Of a stretch of DNA of 64,000 nucleotides, positions 33,350 through 43,820 are shown one piece after another. Both the position numbers and the translations under genes were made by a program. The notes beneath the pieces are model-generated. The model saw nothing but the letters and a program-made list of their open reading frames with translations. It did not search any database and had not been told where the DNA came from. Numbering within the stretch: position 1 is the first letter of the stretch; each line of letters starts with the position of its first letter. This DNA comes from Nucisporomicrobium flavum (GTDB taxonomy: Bacteria; Actinomycetota; Actinomycetes; Mycobacteriales; Micromonosporaceae): positions 124,001 through 188,000 of the forward strand of contig NZ_JADMLH010000007.1 of the NCBI RefSeq assembly GCF_016464385.1. Reading direction: 5' to 3'.

Positions 33350-33975
33350 ACCGCGGACGACCGGTGCCGGGACTCGTCGCGTACGGGTCCCGGCACCGGC
33401 ACGCCGCAGAGCCGGAGCGCGCTCTCGGAGAAGACGGCGTACGCCTGATCGGCGTCCAGACGTCCGGCGGCGACCTGGTCGGCGGCGGTGTGGGCCAGCC
33501 CGACGACGGCGACAGCCAGCCACCCGGACGGCAGGGCGGTCGCGAAGTCGCCGGTGTCCTGCCCGCGCCGGATGATGCCCTCGAGGTGGTCCGTGCCGGC
33601 CGCGTGGGCGGCTTCGCTGCCGGGCGGGGTCCGGGCGAGGGCCGTCGTGAGCAGGTACGGATAGCGGCGGATGAGCTGCCAGCCGATGTCGAGATACCGG
33701 CGCAGGGCGGTGACCGGCGGGTCGGTGTCGAGCCGCGCGGCGTCGATCGCCTCGACGGTCTCGGCGCCCGCGGCGTCGATCAGCGCCGTGATCAGCGCGT
33801 CGCGCGAGGCGAAGTGGGCGTAAACGGTCTGGCGGGTGACGCCGGCCGCCTGGGCGATCTCCTCCATGCTGGCGTCGGGCTGGTGGCCGAGCAGCGTGCG
33901 GGCCGCGGTGAGGATGGCGTCGATGCTGCGCCGGGCGTCGGACCGGCGGCGACGGGTCTCGGGCGCGTCGTTCAT
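33328..33975 (-). CDS. TetR-family transcriptional regulator
   Basis: A 215-residue regulator. The HTH is in RSIDAILTAARTLLG ... ASMEEIAQAAGVTRQTVYAHFASRDALITAL. The C-terminal ligand domain is ordinary. It is divergent from the methyltransferase gene and probably controls it. ATG 33975 was chosen; ATG 34002 would add nine residues but has its AAGG too close. The 3' end overlaps the I36-like gene by 22 bases. Confidence 0.9.
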   Translation of the reverse strand: MNDAPETRRRRSDARRSIDAILTAARTLLGHQPDASMEEIAQAAGVTRQTVYAHFASRDALITALIDAAGAETVEAIDAARLDTDPPVTALRRYLDIGWQLIRRYPYLLTTALARTPPGSEAAHAAGTDHLEGIIRRGQDTGDFATALPSGWLAVAVVGLAHTAADQVAAGRLDADQAYAVFSESALRLCGVPVPGPVRDESRHRSSAVQQGSME

Positions 33976-34003
33976 CACCGGGCAGGCTACCCGCTTCACC
34001 ATC

Positions 34004-34019
34004 CTTGACATGATGTAAG
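34004..34019. promoter_or_regulatory. Operator-like near-palindrome between TetR and methyltransferase genes
   Basis: CTTGACATGATGTAAG has the arms ACAT and ATGT around a central G, extended by CTT and AAG. It lies in the short divergent region, a typical TetR operator position. Assignment is by location. Confidence 0.4.
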
Positions 34020-34073
34020 ACTTCGCGAATGCTGACAGCGTGTAAGAGCTGAGCCACGAAAAGGAGTCCCGGC

Positions 34074-34825
34074 ATGACCGACACGACCCCACGCGGCCGC
34101 CCGTTCTACGGCATCGACGCGCCACCCATCCCGGCGCTGCTCGGCGCGGCGGGGATCGCCTCCGCCGTCGCTGCCACCAGCCGGCGAACCGGCCGGACCG
34201 CCCTGGCCGTCGCCGGCGCGGTGCTGCTCGCCGGCACCGGCATCTATCTCCACACCACGCTGCGCGGCAAGCTCCGTGCCTGGGACGCGATCCTGGACCG
34301 GGCCGCCTCAACGGCGACGAGCAGGTGCTGGACCTGGGCTGCGGGCGCGGCGCGGTCCTCATCGCGGCGGCGCGTCGGCTCCCGCAAGGACGAGCCGTGG
34401 GTGTGGACCTGTGGTCGGCGGACCAGAGCGGCAACCGCCCCGAAGCCACCCTCGCCAACGCGGCGGCCGCGGGGGTCGCCGATCGGATCGAAGTACGCAG
34501 CGGCGACATGACAGCGCTGCCCTTCCCCGACAACTCGTTCGACGTCGTGACCAGCGCCATGGCCATCCACAACATCCCGTCGGCGCAGGGGCGGCGCCGC
34601 GCGCTGGACGAGGCGATCCGGGTGCTCCGCCCGGGCGGCCGGCTGCTCATCGCCGACCCCTCACCTTTCGTACGCAGGTATGCCACGCACCTGGGGCAGG
34701 GCACGCTGCGCGCGCTCGGGCCCGGGTACTGGTACAGCGGCCCCTGGGTCGCCGTGAGCCTCCTGCAGGTCGTCAAACAGGGCGCCATCGAGCACGAACC
34801 CGTCGACGCACAGGGCCGTCGGTAG
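34074..34825 (+). pseudogene. Class I SAM methyltransferase with membrane-spanning N-terminus, frameshifted
   Basis: The ATG at 34074 (good AAGGAG upstream) opens a frame with an N-terminal hydrophobic hairpin (ALLGAAGIASAVAATS and TALAVAGAVLLAGTGIYLHTT) up to LRAWDAILDRA near 34304. The methyltransferase core, LNGDEQVLDLGCGRGAVLIAAARRLP with the SAM glycine loop, and then FPDNSFDVVTSAMAIHNIP, is one frame away and runs to TAG 34823-34825. One lost base at about 34300-34307 explains it. Restored, the protein would be about 250 residues. As written it cannot make a full enzyme. Confidence 0.82.
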
Positions 34826-34894
34826 TGGTTGGCGATCACATTCCGCTCGGCACCAGATCGGCTCTCGCGGCATGCCATGGCGGCCATGGGCAGG

Positions 34895-35359
34895 TCAAGG
34901 GCGGCGGAGGGCGCCGATCAGCAGGGCCGCGCTTCCGGCCAGGCAGAGGATGGTCCGGGCGTGGTTGGCCAGGTCCCAGCCCGCCAGGAACTCCGACCAG
35001 GTGACCGTGCCGGCGTCCAGGCGGTTGTTCAGCGGCACGTTGACCGCTGACGTGACGCCCAGCGCTCCCACGAGCGTCAAGATCGCCCCCAGCACCAACC
35101 ACCCGGCGCCGGGCTGGGACCACGTGACGAGCGCCCGGACGATCACTACCGCGCACAGCGCCGAGACGCCGAAGAGGGCGATCATCAGAGGCGGGCGCTG
35201 GGCCGTGACGTTGATCGAGCGCATTGCCGCCGCGCCGCCCGCGTCCGGCAACCGGCGCAGGCCGCTCATCACGAAGGCGGAGAACGCGAAGAACACGCCG
35301 GCGAGCAGCCCGGCGCCGACGGTGGTGGCTGCGGTGAGGACATCCCAGGAACGACTCAT
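34895..35359 (-). CDS. DUF1772 membrane protein
   Basis: A 154-residue protein with four predicted helices. It matches the DUF1772/anthrone-oxygenase-like pattern: TVGAGLLAGVFFAFSAFVMSGL at the start, SINVTAQRPPLMIALFG in the middle and a last helix TILCLAGSAALLIGAL. Function in bacteria is unclear. It is divergent from the AraC gene by 80 bases and may be its target. Confidence 0.87.
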   Translation of the reverse strand: MSRSWDVLTAATTVGAGLLAGVFFAFSAFVMSGLRRLPDAGGAAAMRSINVTAQRPPLMIALFGVSALCAVVIVRALVTWSQPGAGWLVLGAILTLVGALGVTSAVNVPLNNRLDAGTVTWSEFLAGWDLANHARTILCLAGSAALLIGALRRP

Positions 35360-35439
35360 GACCCCATGTCATCGCAGCCGGCCGAGATGATCCATGCGGC
35401 AGGCCCGCGGGAGCATGCGCGAGCGTCTATGCTGCGCCG

Positions 35440-36417
35440 ATGGACCCCGTCAGCGGCCTGCTCGACCCGCGGGCACGGGGAGCCTTCATCCTGCGCTCGG
35501 TGCTGTCGGCGCCGTGGTCGATACGGATCGAGGACCGGGCTCCGCTCACGCTGGTGGCTGTGGTCCGGGGCTCCGCGTCCATCGGCGCGGGCTCGGCAAC
35601 CACGGAGCTCGTGCCGGGAGACGTCGCGGTCGTGCGGGGGCCGGCCCCGTACACGGTGGCCGATTCCGCCACGACGGCGCCGCAGGTGGCGATCGGGCCG
35701 GACCAGGTGTGCCGGCCGATCCCCGGCGTGACCGGGGCCCGGCCGGTGGGGCCGCTCGGGCTGCGGTCGTGGGGAAACGATCCGGACGGCGACACGGTCC
35801 TGCTCACCGGGACGTACCACTCACCGGCGGAGATCAGCCGGTCGCTGCTGTCGGCCCTGCCCGGCCTGGTCGTGCTGCGCCCCGGCGAGTGGGACTCCGG
35901 CCTGCTCGACCATGTCATGGACGAGGTGGATCGCGACCTGCCCGGCCAGGACGTCGTCCTGGACCGGCTGCTCGACCTGGTCCTGATCACCGCGGTCCGG
36001 ACGTGGCTCGCGAAGCCGGACGCGCACCCGCCACGCTGGTACACCGCCCAGGACGACCCGATCGTGGGCGTCGCCCTGAGCGGCATCCACGCCCGGCCGG
36101 ACCACGCCTGGACGGTCGCCTCCCTGGCCGCGGAGGCCCGCTGCTCGCGCGCGTTGCTGGCGCGGCGCTTCACCGAGCTCGTTGGCGTACCGCCGATGAC
36201 GTACCTGACCGAATGGGGCCTGTCCTGCGCGGCCGACATGCTCCTGCGCAGCGACGCGACCCTGGAGACCATCGCGCGCGAGGTGGGGTACGCGAGTCCG
36301 TTCGCGCTGAGCGCCGCTTTCAAGCGGGTCCGAGGAGTGTCCCCGCGCACGCTGCGCAGCGAAGCAGCCGGACCTGACGGGGTCCATCAACCGGTGAATG
36401 GCCGCTACACGCGTTGA
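35440..36417 (+). CDS. AraC-family transcriptional regulator
   Basis: A 325-residue regulator. The N-terminal cupin-like ligand domain of the AraC_binding_2 kind (PWSIRIEDRAPLTLVAVVRGSA ... ELVPGDVAVVRGPAPYTV) precedes a double HTH at the C-terminus: WTVASLAAEARCSRALLARRFTELVGVPPMTYLTEW, then TLETIAREVGYASPFALSAAFKRVRG. This group often controls oxidoreductase or efflux genes nearby. The DUF1772 gene is divergent from it. Confidence 0.92.
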   Translation: MDPVSGLLDPRARGAFILRSVLSAPWSIRIEDRAPLTLVAVVRGSASIGAGSATTELVPGDVAVVRGPAPYTVADSATTAPQVAIGPDQVCRPIPGVTGARPVGPLGLRSWGNDPDGDTVLLTGTYHSPAEISRSLLSALPGLVVLRPGEWDSGLLDHVMDEVDRDLPGQDVVLDRLLDLVLITAVRTWLAKPDAHPPRWYTAQDDPIVGVALSGIHARPDHAWTVASLAAEARCSRALLARRFTELVGVPPMTYLTEWGLSCAADMLLRSDATLETIAREVGYASPFALSAAFKRVRGVSPRTLRSEAAGPDGVHQPVNGRYTR

Positions 36418-36581
36418 CGGCGCCGGACGCCAGGAAAGAATGTTCGCGAATTCTTGCTGCCAAGTACGACGCTCAATGATCGACGCAGCGGCGAACCGGC
36501 GCGGCGTGCGCGATCCCCGGACATTGAAGGGCGGCGATACGCTCGAGCGCGGGTGAGCTGGTGCACGGGAGGATCATCGCC

Positions 36582-37142
36582 ATGGCGTGGGTCAGCACGA
36601 ACAAAGACATTCTCAGTCTCCTGATCGCTCTTCTGGCGATCCTGGTGTCACTCTCCACTGCCTTGATCAATCTGCGGAATCTCCGGACGAGCAGCTTCAT
36701 CGCGATCCAGAAGGAGATGCTCCACAGTGAGATGCAGCGCGGCCGGCTGCTGGTGTACCGGGCACTCGCGACGGGAGACACACCACCGCGCGACTCCGAG
36801 GAGGAATATCTCATGGTCAGAGCCTTGGCGGTATTCGACCAGCTCGGGATGCTGTCGCGCCAAGGGATCGTGCCCCGCAGATGGGTGCTTCGATTCTGGC
36901 ACGCGCGTCTTCAGCTGTTGAAACACGGCTTCGGAATGGAGCCGGACCCCAGCCGTCCTTACATCCTTCAGGGAAGGCCTGACCTGCAGTACCTCATTGA
37001 CCGGGCAGAGCGTTACCAATGCGCCGACACCTGTTGCGCGGGTGGCCGAAGAGAGAGCCGGCTGAGGGCGCCGCAGAGAATGCGCCGCGGCGATCAGATC
37101 GGCCCGGCAGACGTCGAGTGGAGTCCCGCGGAAGGGGCTTGA
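36582..37142 (+). CDS. Single-helix membrane protein, DUF4760-like
   Basis: A 186-residue protein with one membrane helix right at the start (ILSLLIALLAILVSLSTALINL) and a cytoplasmic helical domain, EMLHSEMQRGRLLVYRALA ... YLMVRALAVFDQLGMLSRQGIVPRRWVLRFWHARL. This pattern resembles DUF4760/DUF4231-like small membrane proteins that accompany conflict or stress genes, but no function is known. ATG 36582 has GGGAGG nine bases upstream. Codon use is clearly less GC-biased than the flanks, so it may be acquired. Confidence 0.75.
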   Translation: MAWVSTNKDILSLLIALLAILVSLSTALINLRNLRTSSFIAIQKEMLHSEMQRGRLLVYRALATGDTPPRDSEEEYLMVRALAVFDQLGMLSRQGIVPRRWVLRFWHARLQLLKHGFGMEPDPSRPYILQGRPDLQYLIDRAERYQCADTCCAGGRRESRLRAPQRMRRGDQIGPADVEWSPAEGA

Positions 37143-37168
37143 TGGCATCGGCCGGTGGACGGACACGC

Positions 37169-37210
37169 GAGAGGGTGGCGGCCGCCCGGCGGGGCGGCCA
37201 CCACCCTCTC
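37169..37210. terminator. Bidirectional hairpin terminator
   Basis: An 18-bp stem with one mismatch (37169-37186 with 37193-37210) and a 6-base loop. It sits between the DUF4760-like gene and the convergent sugar-permease gene. On the plus strand ATCCCCTTTT follows. Confidence 0.75.
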
Positions 37211-37263
37211 ATCCCCTTTTCACCCTCCGGCCGGCGCCGCTTGCGCGGTGCCGGCGCGGACAC

Positions 37264-38510
37264 TCAGCGGGAGGCGCCGGAGCGGCGCTTGGTCCAGACG
37301 TCGAAGGCCACCGCGGCCAGCAGGACCGCTCCCTTGACGAGCATGACCTGCTCGCTGGGGGCGCCGATCAGGCTCATGCCGTTGTTGATGACACCCATGA
37401 TCAGACCGCCGGTGATCGCGCCGACGACCTTGCCGACGCCGCCCTGCACCGCCGCGCCGCCGATGAAGGCCGCCGCGATGGCGTCGAGCTCGAACGCGTT
37501 GCCCGCGGTCGGGTTGGCCTGGTTGAGCCGGCCGGCGAAGATGATGCCGGCGAGCGCGGACAGGACGCCCATGTTGACGAACAGCCAGAAGACGACGCTC
37601 TTGACCTTGACGCCGGAGAGCGTGGCGGCCTGCAGGTTGCCGCCGACGGCGTAGATCTGGCGGCCGAAGACCGCCTTGTTCGTCATCACCGAGTAGCCGA
37701 TCACCAGTGCCGCCAGCAGCACCAGCACCCACGGCAGGTTGCGGAACCGGGCCAGCTGGATGATCACGAACATCAGGATCACCGCGGCGATCGCGATCTT
37801 CGCGATGAACAGCGGCAGCGGCTCGACCGCCTGCAGGTAGTGCTGGCGGGCCGCCCGGGTACGCCACTGGGTGTAGACGATGGCGGCGACGGCGAGCAGG
37901 CCGACCAGGATGCTGAAGAAGTCGGCGCCGCCGAGCGCGCCCAGGCCGATGTTGCCGAGGTAGCCGTCGGTGAAGCCGTTGGCCAGCGTCCGGACCTCGT
38001 CCGGGAACGGGCCGATGCCCCGGTTGCCCAGGATCATCAGGGTGACCGCCCGGAACAGCAGCATGCCGGCCAGCGTGACGATGAACGCCGGGATGCCGAA
38101 GTACGCGATCCAGTAACCCTGCCAGGCGCCGATGACCCCGCCGAAGATCAGCGTGACGATCAGCGCGATGGGCCAGGGCACGTCCCAGTTGACCATCATG
38201 ACCGCGGCGAACGCGCCGGTCGCCGCCACCACCGAGCCGACCGAGAGGTCGATGTGCCCGGCGATGATCACCATGATCATGCCGATCGCCAGGATCAGGA
38301 TGTACGAGTTCTGCACCACGATGTTGCTGATGTTCTGCGGCGCGAGCATGTCGCCGCCGGTCAGCACCGTGAAGAGCAGCACGATCAGCGCGAACGCGAT
38401 GTAGATGCCGCTCTGCCGCAGGTTGAAGTTGAACCGCCGCGGCGAGTCGCCCGGCTCGGACGCCGAGGGCGTACCGAGCGCGAGGTCGGCGTTGGTGGGT
38501 GCCACGCTGG

Positions 38511-38514
<4 letters not shown>
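37264..38514 (-). CDS. mmsB: Sugar ABC transporter permease (MmsB/XylH-type)
   Basis: A 416-residue permease with about ten helices. The family segments are GHIDLSVGSVVAATGAFAAV, FGIPAFIVTLAGMLLFRAV, the central insert ARQHYLQAVEPLPLF found only in the multiple-monosaccharide (GguB/MmsB) subfamily, and AGRLNQANPTAGNAFELDAIAAAFIGG. It takes up aldopentoses or hexoses with the ATPase and ChvE-like protein encoded upstream. GTG 38514 overlaps the ATPase stop (GTGA). A terminator follows. Confidence 0.93.
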
Positions 38515-40051
<1,537 letters not shown>

Positions 40052-40055
<4 letters not shown>

Positions 40056-41179
40056 TTCAGGTCGGCCTCGGTGTAGTAGCCGGAGTCGACGAGCTCCTTC
40101 TTGTAGTTGGTCTTGTCGACGATCACCGAGTCCAGCAGCATCGACGGGACGACCTTGACACCGTTGTTGTAGTCCTTGGTGTTGTTGGTCTTCGGGGTCT
40201 CGCCCTTCAGCACCGCGTCGGCCATCTCGACGGTGGTCTTGGCCAGCGCCCGGGTGTCCTTGTAGATCGTGCTGTACTGCTCACCCTTGATGATCGACTT
40301 GACCGACGCCTGCTCGGCGTCCTGGCCGGTGACGATCGGGTACGGCTGGCCGGCGGTGCCGTAGCCGTTGCTCTTCAGCGCCGACAGGATGCCGATGGAC
40401 AGGCCGTCGTACGGCGAGAGCACGCCGTTGACCTTGGCGCCGCTGCGGTAGGTCGAGGTCAGCAGGTTCTCCATGCGGTCCTGGGCGACCTTCGGCTGCC
40501 AGCGCAGCGTGGCGACCTTCTTGAAGTCGGTCTGGCCGCTCTTGACCACGATCGTCTTGTTGTCGATGTACGGCTGCAGCACGCTCATCGCCCCGTTGAA
40601 GAAGAACGTGGCGTTGTTGTCGTCCGGCGAACCGGCGAACAGCTCGACGTTCAGCGGGCCCTTCGCGCTGCCCTTGGAGCCGTCGGCGTTGAGCACCTTC
40701 AGGCCGGTCAGCAGCGACGTCGCCTGCTGCACGCCCACCTTGAAGTTGTCGAAGGTGGCGTAGTAGTCGACGTTCGGGCTGTTGCGGATCAGGCGGTCGT
40801 ACGCGATGACCGGGATGTTGGCGGCCTTCGCGTTCTCGAGCTGCGTGGTGATCGCGGTGCCGTCGATCGACGCGATGATCAGCAGCTTGGCGCCCTTGGT
40901 GATCTGGTTGTCGAGCTGCTGCGTCTGGGTCGGGATGTCGTCCTCGGCGTACTGCAGGTCGACCTTGTAGCCGAGGCCCTCGAGCGCCTTCTTGACGTTG
41001 TCGCCGTCGCTGATCCACCGCTCGGAGGACCGGGTCGGCATGGTCACGCCGATGAGCGCGCCCTTGTTGTCGGCGGCGCCGCCCTTCTGGTCGACCGTCT
41101 TCTCGGCGTTACCACAGGCGGCCATCGCCGCCGCGAGCGTCATGGCCGTGGCCACGGACGCAAGCCGGGTGAACTTCAT
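40052..41179 (-). CDS. chvE: ChvE-like periplasmic-type multiple-sugar-binding lipoprotein
   Basis: A 375-residue binding protein. The lipoprotein signal gives Cys22 (MAAC). The mature part reads LIGVTMPTRSSERWISDGDNVKKAL and DRLIRNSPNVDYYATFDNFKVG, a ChvE signature, and ends ELVDSGYYTEADL. ChvE proteins bind arabinose, xylose, galactose or glucose; arabinose fits the linked araA and araD. ATG 41179 has AAGGAG six bases upstream. A half-site like the LacI operators is at 41271-41279. First gene of the importer operon. Confidence 0.92.
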
Positions 41180-41270
41180 AGTTGCTCCTTCTATATGGCT
41201 GCGATGGACGCGCACAGCGTGGGACGACTTTCCCGCACGTCCGATCAGAAGTGAACAGGTACGGACACTG

Positions 41271-41279
41271 TTGTTAGCG
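41271..41279. promoter_or_regulatory. Operator half-site TTGTTAGCG before the sugar importer
   Basis: TTGTTAGCG matches the left half of the operator at 45001-45016. The other half is poorly kept. It lies between araA and the importer operon, where a LacI-type repressor could act on the importer. Confidence 0.4.
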
Positions 41280-41296
41280 GGGTGTTACCTTTCCGA

Positions 41297-42784
41297 TCAT
41301 CGAGGGAACTGCCGGTAGTACGCCTGGTTCCACCGGACCCGGTCCGCGAAGTCGTGCGTGGTGGTGCTCTCGTCGATGACGAGCAACTCGGTGTGCAGCA
41401 TGGTGGCGAAGTCGCGCAGCGTCTCCACGCCCACGGCCTGGGTCAGCACGGTGTGGTGCGGGCCGCCCGCGGTCAGCCACGACTCGGCCGACGTCGACAG
41501 CGACGGCGCGGGCTTCCACACCGCCCTGGCCACGGGCAGCTTCGGCAGCGGTTCGTCCGGCGGGGTCACCTCGATGGTGTTGGCCACGAACCGGAACCGG
41601 TCCCCCAGGTCGGCCAGGCCGATCACCACGCCCGGGCCCGCGGCGGCGTCGAAGACCAGGCGTACGGGGTCCTCACGGCCGCCGATGCCCAGCGGGTGGA
41701 TCTCGCAGGACGGGCGGTCGGCGGCGATGCTGGGACACACCTCGAGCATGTGCGCGCCGAGGATCTTCTGCTCGCCCGGCCCGAAGTGGTACGTGTAGTC
41801 CTCCATGAACGAGGTGCCGCGTCCGGTGGCCGTACCCATCGCCTTCACGGCCGCGAGCAGCGCGGAGGTCTTCCAGTCGCCCTCGCCGCCGAAGCCGTAG
41901 CCGTCGGCCATCAGCCGCTGCACGGCCAGGCCGGGCAGCTGACGCAGGCCGCCGAGGTCCTCGAAGTTCGTGGTGAACGCGCCGAAGCCGCCGTCGGTGA
42001 GGAACGCGCGCAGACCGGCCTCGATCCGGGCGGCGTAGCGCAGCGAGTCGTGCCGATCGCCGTCGCGGGCCAGCTCCGGCGCCAGGGCGTACGCGTCCGC
42101 GTACTCGGCCACCAGGGCGTCGATCGCCGTGTCGCCCACCCCGTCCACGACCTTGACCAGGTCGTTCACGCCGTACGTGTTGACCGAGACGCCGAACCGC
42201 AGCTCTGCCTCGACCTTGTCGCCCTCGGTGACCGCGACGTCGCGCATGTTGTCGCCGAAGCGGGCGAGCCGCAGGCCGCGCAGGTGCGCGGCTCCGGCGG
42301 CGGCCCGGGCCCAGCCGTCGATCCGGGAGACGACCGTGGGGTCGGCGGCGTGCCCGGCGACCGTCTTGCGGGCCACCCCGATCCGGGTCTGGATGTACCC
42401 GAACTCCCGGTCGCCGTGCGCGGCCTGGTTCAGGTTCATGAAGTCCATGTCGATGGACGCCCACGGCAGGGCCTGGTTCAGCTGGGTGTGCAGGTGCAGC
42501 AGCGGCTTGCGCAGCGCGTCCAGGCCGGTGATCCACATCTTGGCCGGCGAGAACGTGTGCATCCACGCGATCACGCCCAGGCAGGCCGGATCGGCGTTGG
42601 CGTCGATCATCACCTGGCGGATCGCGCCGCTGTCGGTCAGCACCGGCTTGCCGACGATCTCGGCGCTCAGCCCGCCCGCGACGAGCAGCTGCTGGATCTG
42701 CTGCGACTGGGCGGCGACCTGCTCGAGGGTCTCCGGGCCGTAGAGGTGCTGGCTGCCGGTCAGGAACCAGATCTGCGGCTTCAC
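41297..42784 (-). CDS. araA: L-arabinose isomerase
   Basis: A 495-residue enzyme converting L-arabinose to L-ribulose. It begins KPQIWFLTGSQHLYGPETL, the hallmark start of AraA. The metal-binding regions GFGGEGDWKTSALL and TSFMEDYTYHFGPG and the late HHTVLTQAV segment are intact. Length is normal. GTG 42784 overlaps the araD stop (GTGA at 42781-42784). With araD it forms one transcript; the kinase for L-ribulose is not here. Confidence 0.97.
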   Translation of the reverse strand: MKPQIWFLTGSQHLYGPETLEQVAAQSQQIQQLLVAGGLSAEIVGKPVLTDSGAIRQVMIDANADPACLGVIAWMHTFSPAKMWITGLDALRKPLLHLHTQLNQALPWASIDMDFMNLNQAAHGDREFGYIQTRIGVARKTVAGHAADPTVVSRIDGWARAAAGAAHLRGLRLARFGDNMRDVAVTEGDKVEAELRFGVSVNTYGVNDLVKVVDGVGDTAIDALVAEYADAYALAPELARDGDRHDSLRYAARIEAGLRAFLTDGGFGAFTTNFEDLGGLRQLPGLAVQRLMADGYGFGGEGDWKTSALLAAVKAMGTATGRGTSFMEDYTYHFGPGEQKILGAHMLEVCPSIAADRPSCEIHPLGIGGREDPVRLVFDAAAGPGVVIGLADLGDRFRFVANTIEVTPPDEPLPKLPVARAVWKPAPSLSTSAESWLTAGGPHHTVLTQAVGVETLRDFATMLHTELLVIDESTTTHDFADRVRWNQAYYRQFPR

Positions 42785-43452
42785 TTGGCGGGCTCCTGTC
42801 CGTAGACGTTCTGGTATCGGGCGTACAGCGCGTCGATGTGCGCCTGGTCGATCGGCAGGGGCTCGCCGATCTGTCGGGAAATGTGCACGGTCCGGGCGAC
42901 GTCCTCGCACATGACGGCCGCCTTGACCGCGGCCTTCGCGTCCCGGCCGATCGTGAACACGCCGTGGTTGCGCATGAGCACCGCCGGCGAGCGGTGCCCG
43001 CGCAGCGTCTCGACGATCCCCCGGCCGATCGAGTCGTCGCCGATCAGCGCGAACGGCCCCACCGGGATCTCGCCGCCGAACTCGTCGGCGATCATCGTCA
43101 GCACGCACGGGATCGCCTCGCCCCGCGCCGACCAGGCCGTCGCGTACGTGGAGTGGGTGTGCACCACCCCGCCGACCTCGGGCATGTGCTTGTAGACGTA
43201 CGCGTGGGCGGCGGTGTCGCTGGACGGGCTCAGCTCGCCCTCGACGAGGTTGCCGTCGAGGTCGCAGACCACCATGTTGTCGGCGGTGATGTCCTCGTAG
43301 CGGACCCCGGAGGGCTTGATGACCAGCAGGTCCTCGCCCGGCACCCGGGCCGAGACGTTCCCGGCGGTCCAGACGACGAGCTCGTTGCGCGGCAGCTCGG
43401 CGTGCAGGTCGGCGACCTGCTGGCGGATCTCCTTGAGGACGCTCGCGATCAC
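42781..43452 (-). CDS. araD: L-ribulose-5-phosphate 4-epimerase
   Basis: A 223-residue class II aldolase-like epimerase giving D-xylulose 5-phosphate. The zinc ligands are in VVHTHSTYATAW and the later RNHGVFTIG; the phosphate site is TAGNVSARVPG and KPSGVRYEDI. GTG 43452 lies in GTGA overlapping the stop of a 38-codon ORF. It is followed by araA. The pathway needs a ribulokinase, which must be encoded elsewhere. Confidence 0.96.
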   Translation of the reverse strand: MIASVLKEIRQQVADLHAELPRNELVVWTAGNVSARVPGEDLLVIKPSGVRYEDITADNMVVCDLDGNLVEGELSPSSDTAAHAYVYKHMPEVGGVVHTHSTYATAWSARGEAIPCVLTMIADEFGGEIPVGPFALIGDDSIGRGIVETLRGHRSPAVLMRNHGVFTIGRDAKAAVKAAVMCEDVARTVHISRQIGEPLPIDQAHIDALYARYQNVYGQEPAK

Positions 43453-43565
43453 GCCGTCACCGCCTGCCGGCGGACCCGGGCGCGGCTCCGGTCGGAGACG
43501 GCCCGCCCCGGCAGGGCGCCGGAACCGGCGCCGGCCATGAGGGACCCGGACGGTGGGACGAACAT
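43449..43565 (-). CDS. 38-residue leader-like ORF upstream of araD
   Basis: ATG 43565 has GGAGG nine bases upstream. The frame gives a 38-residue Ser/Ala/Arg-rich peptide (MFVPPSGSLMAGAG at the start) whose TGA overlaps the GTG of araD, the same four-base overlap used by the rest of the cluster. It sits where araB would be expected. It could be a real small protein, a translational leader for araD, or the remnant of a deleted gene. No similarity is recognised. Confidence 0.45.
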   Translation of the reverse strand: MFVPPSGSLMAGAGSGALPGRAVSDRSRARVRRQAVTA

Positions 43566-43631
43566 GATCAACTACCTCCGCGGAGGGGGAACTGGCGTGT
43601 CACAGACCACATACCGGTCGGCGTGCGTCGA

Positions 43632-43647
43632 GTGTGAACGCTAACAA
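43632..43647. promoter_or_regulatory. LacI-type operator before the araDA operon
   Basis: GTGTGAACGCTAACAA agrees with the inverted operator at 45001-45016 at eleven of sixteen positions, including CGCTAACAA on one side. It is 67 bases before the leader ORF start, so repression of araDA by the adjacent LacI-family protein is likely. Confidence 0.55.
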
Positions 43648-43820
43648 TTCGCGTGTCAACGGGTCCACGGCAACAAGGTCGCAATCTTGCGGAAATGGCG
43701 TGGTGGTTGCCCGTCGGTGCAGGGCGGCGCGCCGGGCGGGCAGCTTTCCCGGGGCGGCGCCTCGCCCGGCACTGCCGTGCACGGCACCACCCGGCCGGGG
43801 GGTGCTCCCGGCGCGTGAGG

